Program-made: the position numbers and the translations under genes
The notes under the pieces: generated by a model
The model's database searches: none
What the model saw: only the letters and a program-made list of their open reading frames with translations
What the model was told of the DNA's origin: nothing
Shown: one piece after another, positions 63,242-64,000 of the stretch
How positions within the stretch are numbered: position 1 is the stretch's first letter
Layout: each line of letters opens with the position of its first letter
From: Streptococcus sanguinis SK1 = NCTC 7863
GTDB taxonomy: Bacteria > Bacillota > Bacilli > Lactobacillales > Streptococcaceae
Direction of reading: 5' to 3'
DNA: 64,000 nucleotides
Assembly (NCBI RefSeq): GCF_000194945.1
Contig: NZ_GL878511.1
Location: 62,001 to 126,000 of the forward strand

Positions 63242-64000
63242 ATGGATTATCTAGTGATTCCGGTCTATGAGCCTGATTATAATCTTATTAAGCTGATAAA
63301 AAAAATTCACCATAAAGGTGATTTTCATATTATTGTTATCGATGACGGCAGCTCATCTAAATGCCAGATAGTCTTTGAGCAGGCAGAGCAGTACGCGATC
63401 GTGCTCCGTCATCAGGTCAATCAAGGCAAGGGGCAAGCGCTGAAAACTGCTTTTACCTTTATCCAAGCACTTAAGAACTATGGCACGGTGGTAACAGCAG
63501 ATGCGGACGGCCAGCACAAGGTCTGGGATATTTTCCGCGTAGCGAGCAAAGCTTCTGAAAATCCCAATCGGCTGATTCTGGGAGCACGCGCCTTTACTGG
63601 CAAGGTGCCTCTGCGCAGCCGCTTCGGCAATAGTCTGACTCGGGCTCTCTTCAAGCTTCAGACTGGTGTGGGTGTCTCCGATACTCAGACAGGCTTACGA
63701 GCCTTTACGACCAACATGATTCCATTTATGCTAAAGGTAGAGGGGCAGCGCTATGAGTATGAAATGAACATGCTCCTAGAAGCCAGCAAGGAATATCCCA
63801 TTTTGGAAGTTCCCATTGAGACGGTCTATATTAATGACAATCAAGGCTCGCACTTCCGGCCGATTCGGGATGGGCTCATGATTTATAAAAATATATTCAA
63901 ATTTGCCCTGACTTCTCTCAGCAGTTTCGTCGTTGACTACATCGTCTATGCTCTGGCTCTCTTGTTTTTAGCCGCTGTGCCAACCAGCCTGAGAATTCTT
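63242..64000 (+). CDS. GT2 family glycosyltransferase with GtrA domain (runs off the window)
   Basis: 253 codons are visible, no stop. GT-A fold: MDYLVIPVYEPDYNLIKLI, IIVIDDGSSSK, NQGKGQALKTAF, the metal-binding ADADGQHK (DxD-type) and SDTQTGLRAF, all typical of polyprenyl-phosphate sugar synthases of the DPM1-like group. Near the end FALTSLSSFVVDYIVYALALLFLA begins a GtrA-type membrane domain. GAGG is 7 bp before ATG 63242 (an ATG at 63236 is too close). It probably makes or flips a lipid-linked sugar for wall glycan decoration. Upstream, 62931-63241 holds only A/T-rich sequence with a likely promoter. Confidence 0.88.
   Translation, partial: MDYLVIPVYEPDYNLIKLIKKIHHKGDFHIIVIDDGSSSKCQIVFEQAEQYAIVLRHQVNQGKGQALKTAFTFIQALKNYGTVVTADADGQHKVWDIFRVASKASENPNRLILGARAFTGKVPLRSRFGNSLTRALFKLQTGVGVSDTQTGLRAFTTNMIPFMLKVEGQRYEYEMNMLLEASKEYPILEVPIETVYINDNQGSHFRPIRDGLMIYKNIFKFALTSLSSFVVDYIVYALALLFLAAVPTSLRIL

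Noticed and set aside
1-64000. CRISPR array, tRNA, rRNA or prophage
   Set aside because: No regularly spaced repeats, no tRNA-like cloverleaf, no phage structural or integrase genes were seen.

Overview
The window is a low-GC Firmicutes chromosome segment that fits a Streptococcus of the sanguinis/gordonii type. The inference rests on gene order and protein content: the rimP-nusA-ylxR-ylxQ-infB-rbfA block, pptAB-ccrZ-trmB, an adh gene next to manLMN-manO, tsaE-GNAT-LCP (brpA-like), rpsF-ssb-rpsR, and a complete histidine-utilisation (hut) cluster. There are no rRNA or tRNA genes, no CRISPR array and no intact mobile element. Most of the window is core genome.

Layout. 1-2.7 kb: aldo/keto reductase, a small membrane protein and nagA, which has a palindromic GntR-type operator at its promoter. 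2.8-8.6 kb (minus): the transcription/translation operon rimP-nusA-ylxR-ylxQ-infB-rbfA; its promoter and first start codon are unusual. 8.7-12.8 kb: trmB, ccrZ and the PptAB-type ABC exporter, divergent from a HIT protein and a coiled-coil membrane protein. 12.9-17.2 kb: a two-gene module of an HscC-like Hsp70 and a large polytopic J-domain protein, the least described part of the window. 17.6-22.2 kb: LCP wall-polymer ligase, GNAT and tsaE (apparently leaderless mRNA), a purine permease with a PurBox-like site, and a DUF1361 protein. 22.3-28.1 kb: HAD phosphatase, Zn alcohol dehydrogenase and the mannose PTS manLMN-manO, with cre-like sites on the adh and man promoters. 28.2-31.7 kb: a TetR/flavodoxin-reductase/GNAT operon with tandem operators, then serS under a T-box with a UCU specifier. 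31.7-32.2 kb: a decayed IS200/IS605 transposase. 32.4-39.7 kb: nusB, Asp23-family gene, efp, Xaa-Pro peptidase, uvrA, corA and a DUF1129 gene. 39.7-42.9 kb: an ABC exporter with a TetR repressor and three matching operators. 43-44.1 kb: rpsR-ssb-rpsF.

44.2-56.7 kb is the hut cluster. hutI diverges from hutU-ftcD-fchA-fhs-hutD-permease-hutH, and hutG sits behind its own promoter. The cluster encodes histidine to urocanate to imidazolonepropionate to formimidoylglutamate. It then has two exits: hydrolysis to formamide (HutG), or transfer of the formimino group to tetrahydrofolate (FtcD, FchA), which with Fhs links to one-carbon metabolism. A near-identical 60-bp promoter/operator element occurs twice, flanking an 844-bp segment with an unknown membrane gene between hutH and hutG. 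A 1018-residue SARP/AAA-type regulator faces the cluster.

59.9-64 kb: a PrsW-family protease, a tightly overlapping set of three uncharacterised membrane or secreted proteins, and the start of a GT2-GtrA glycosyltransferase that runs off the window.
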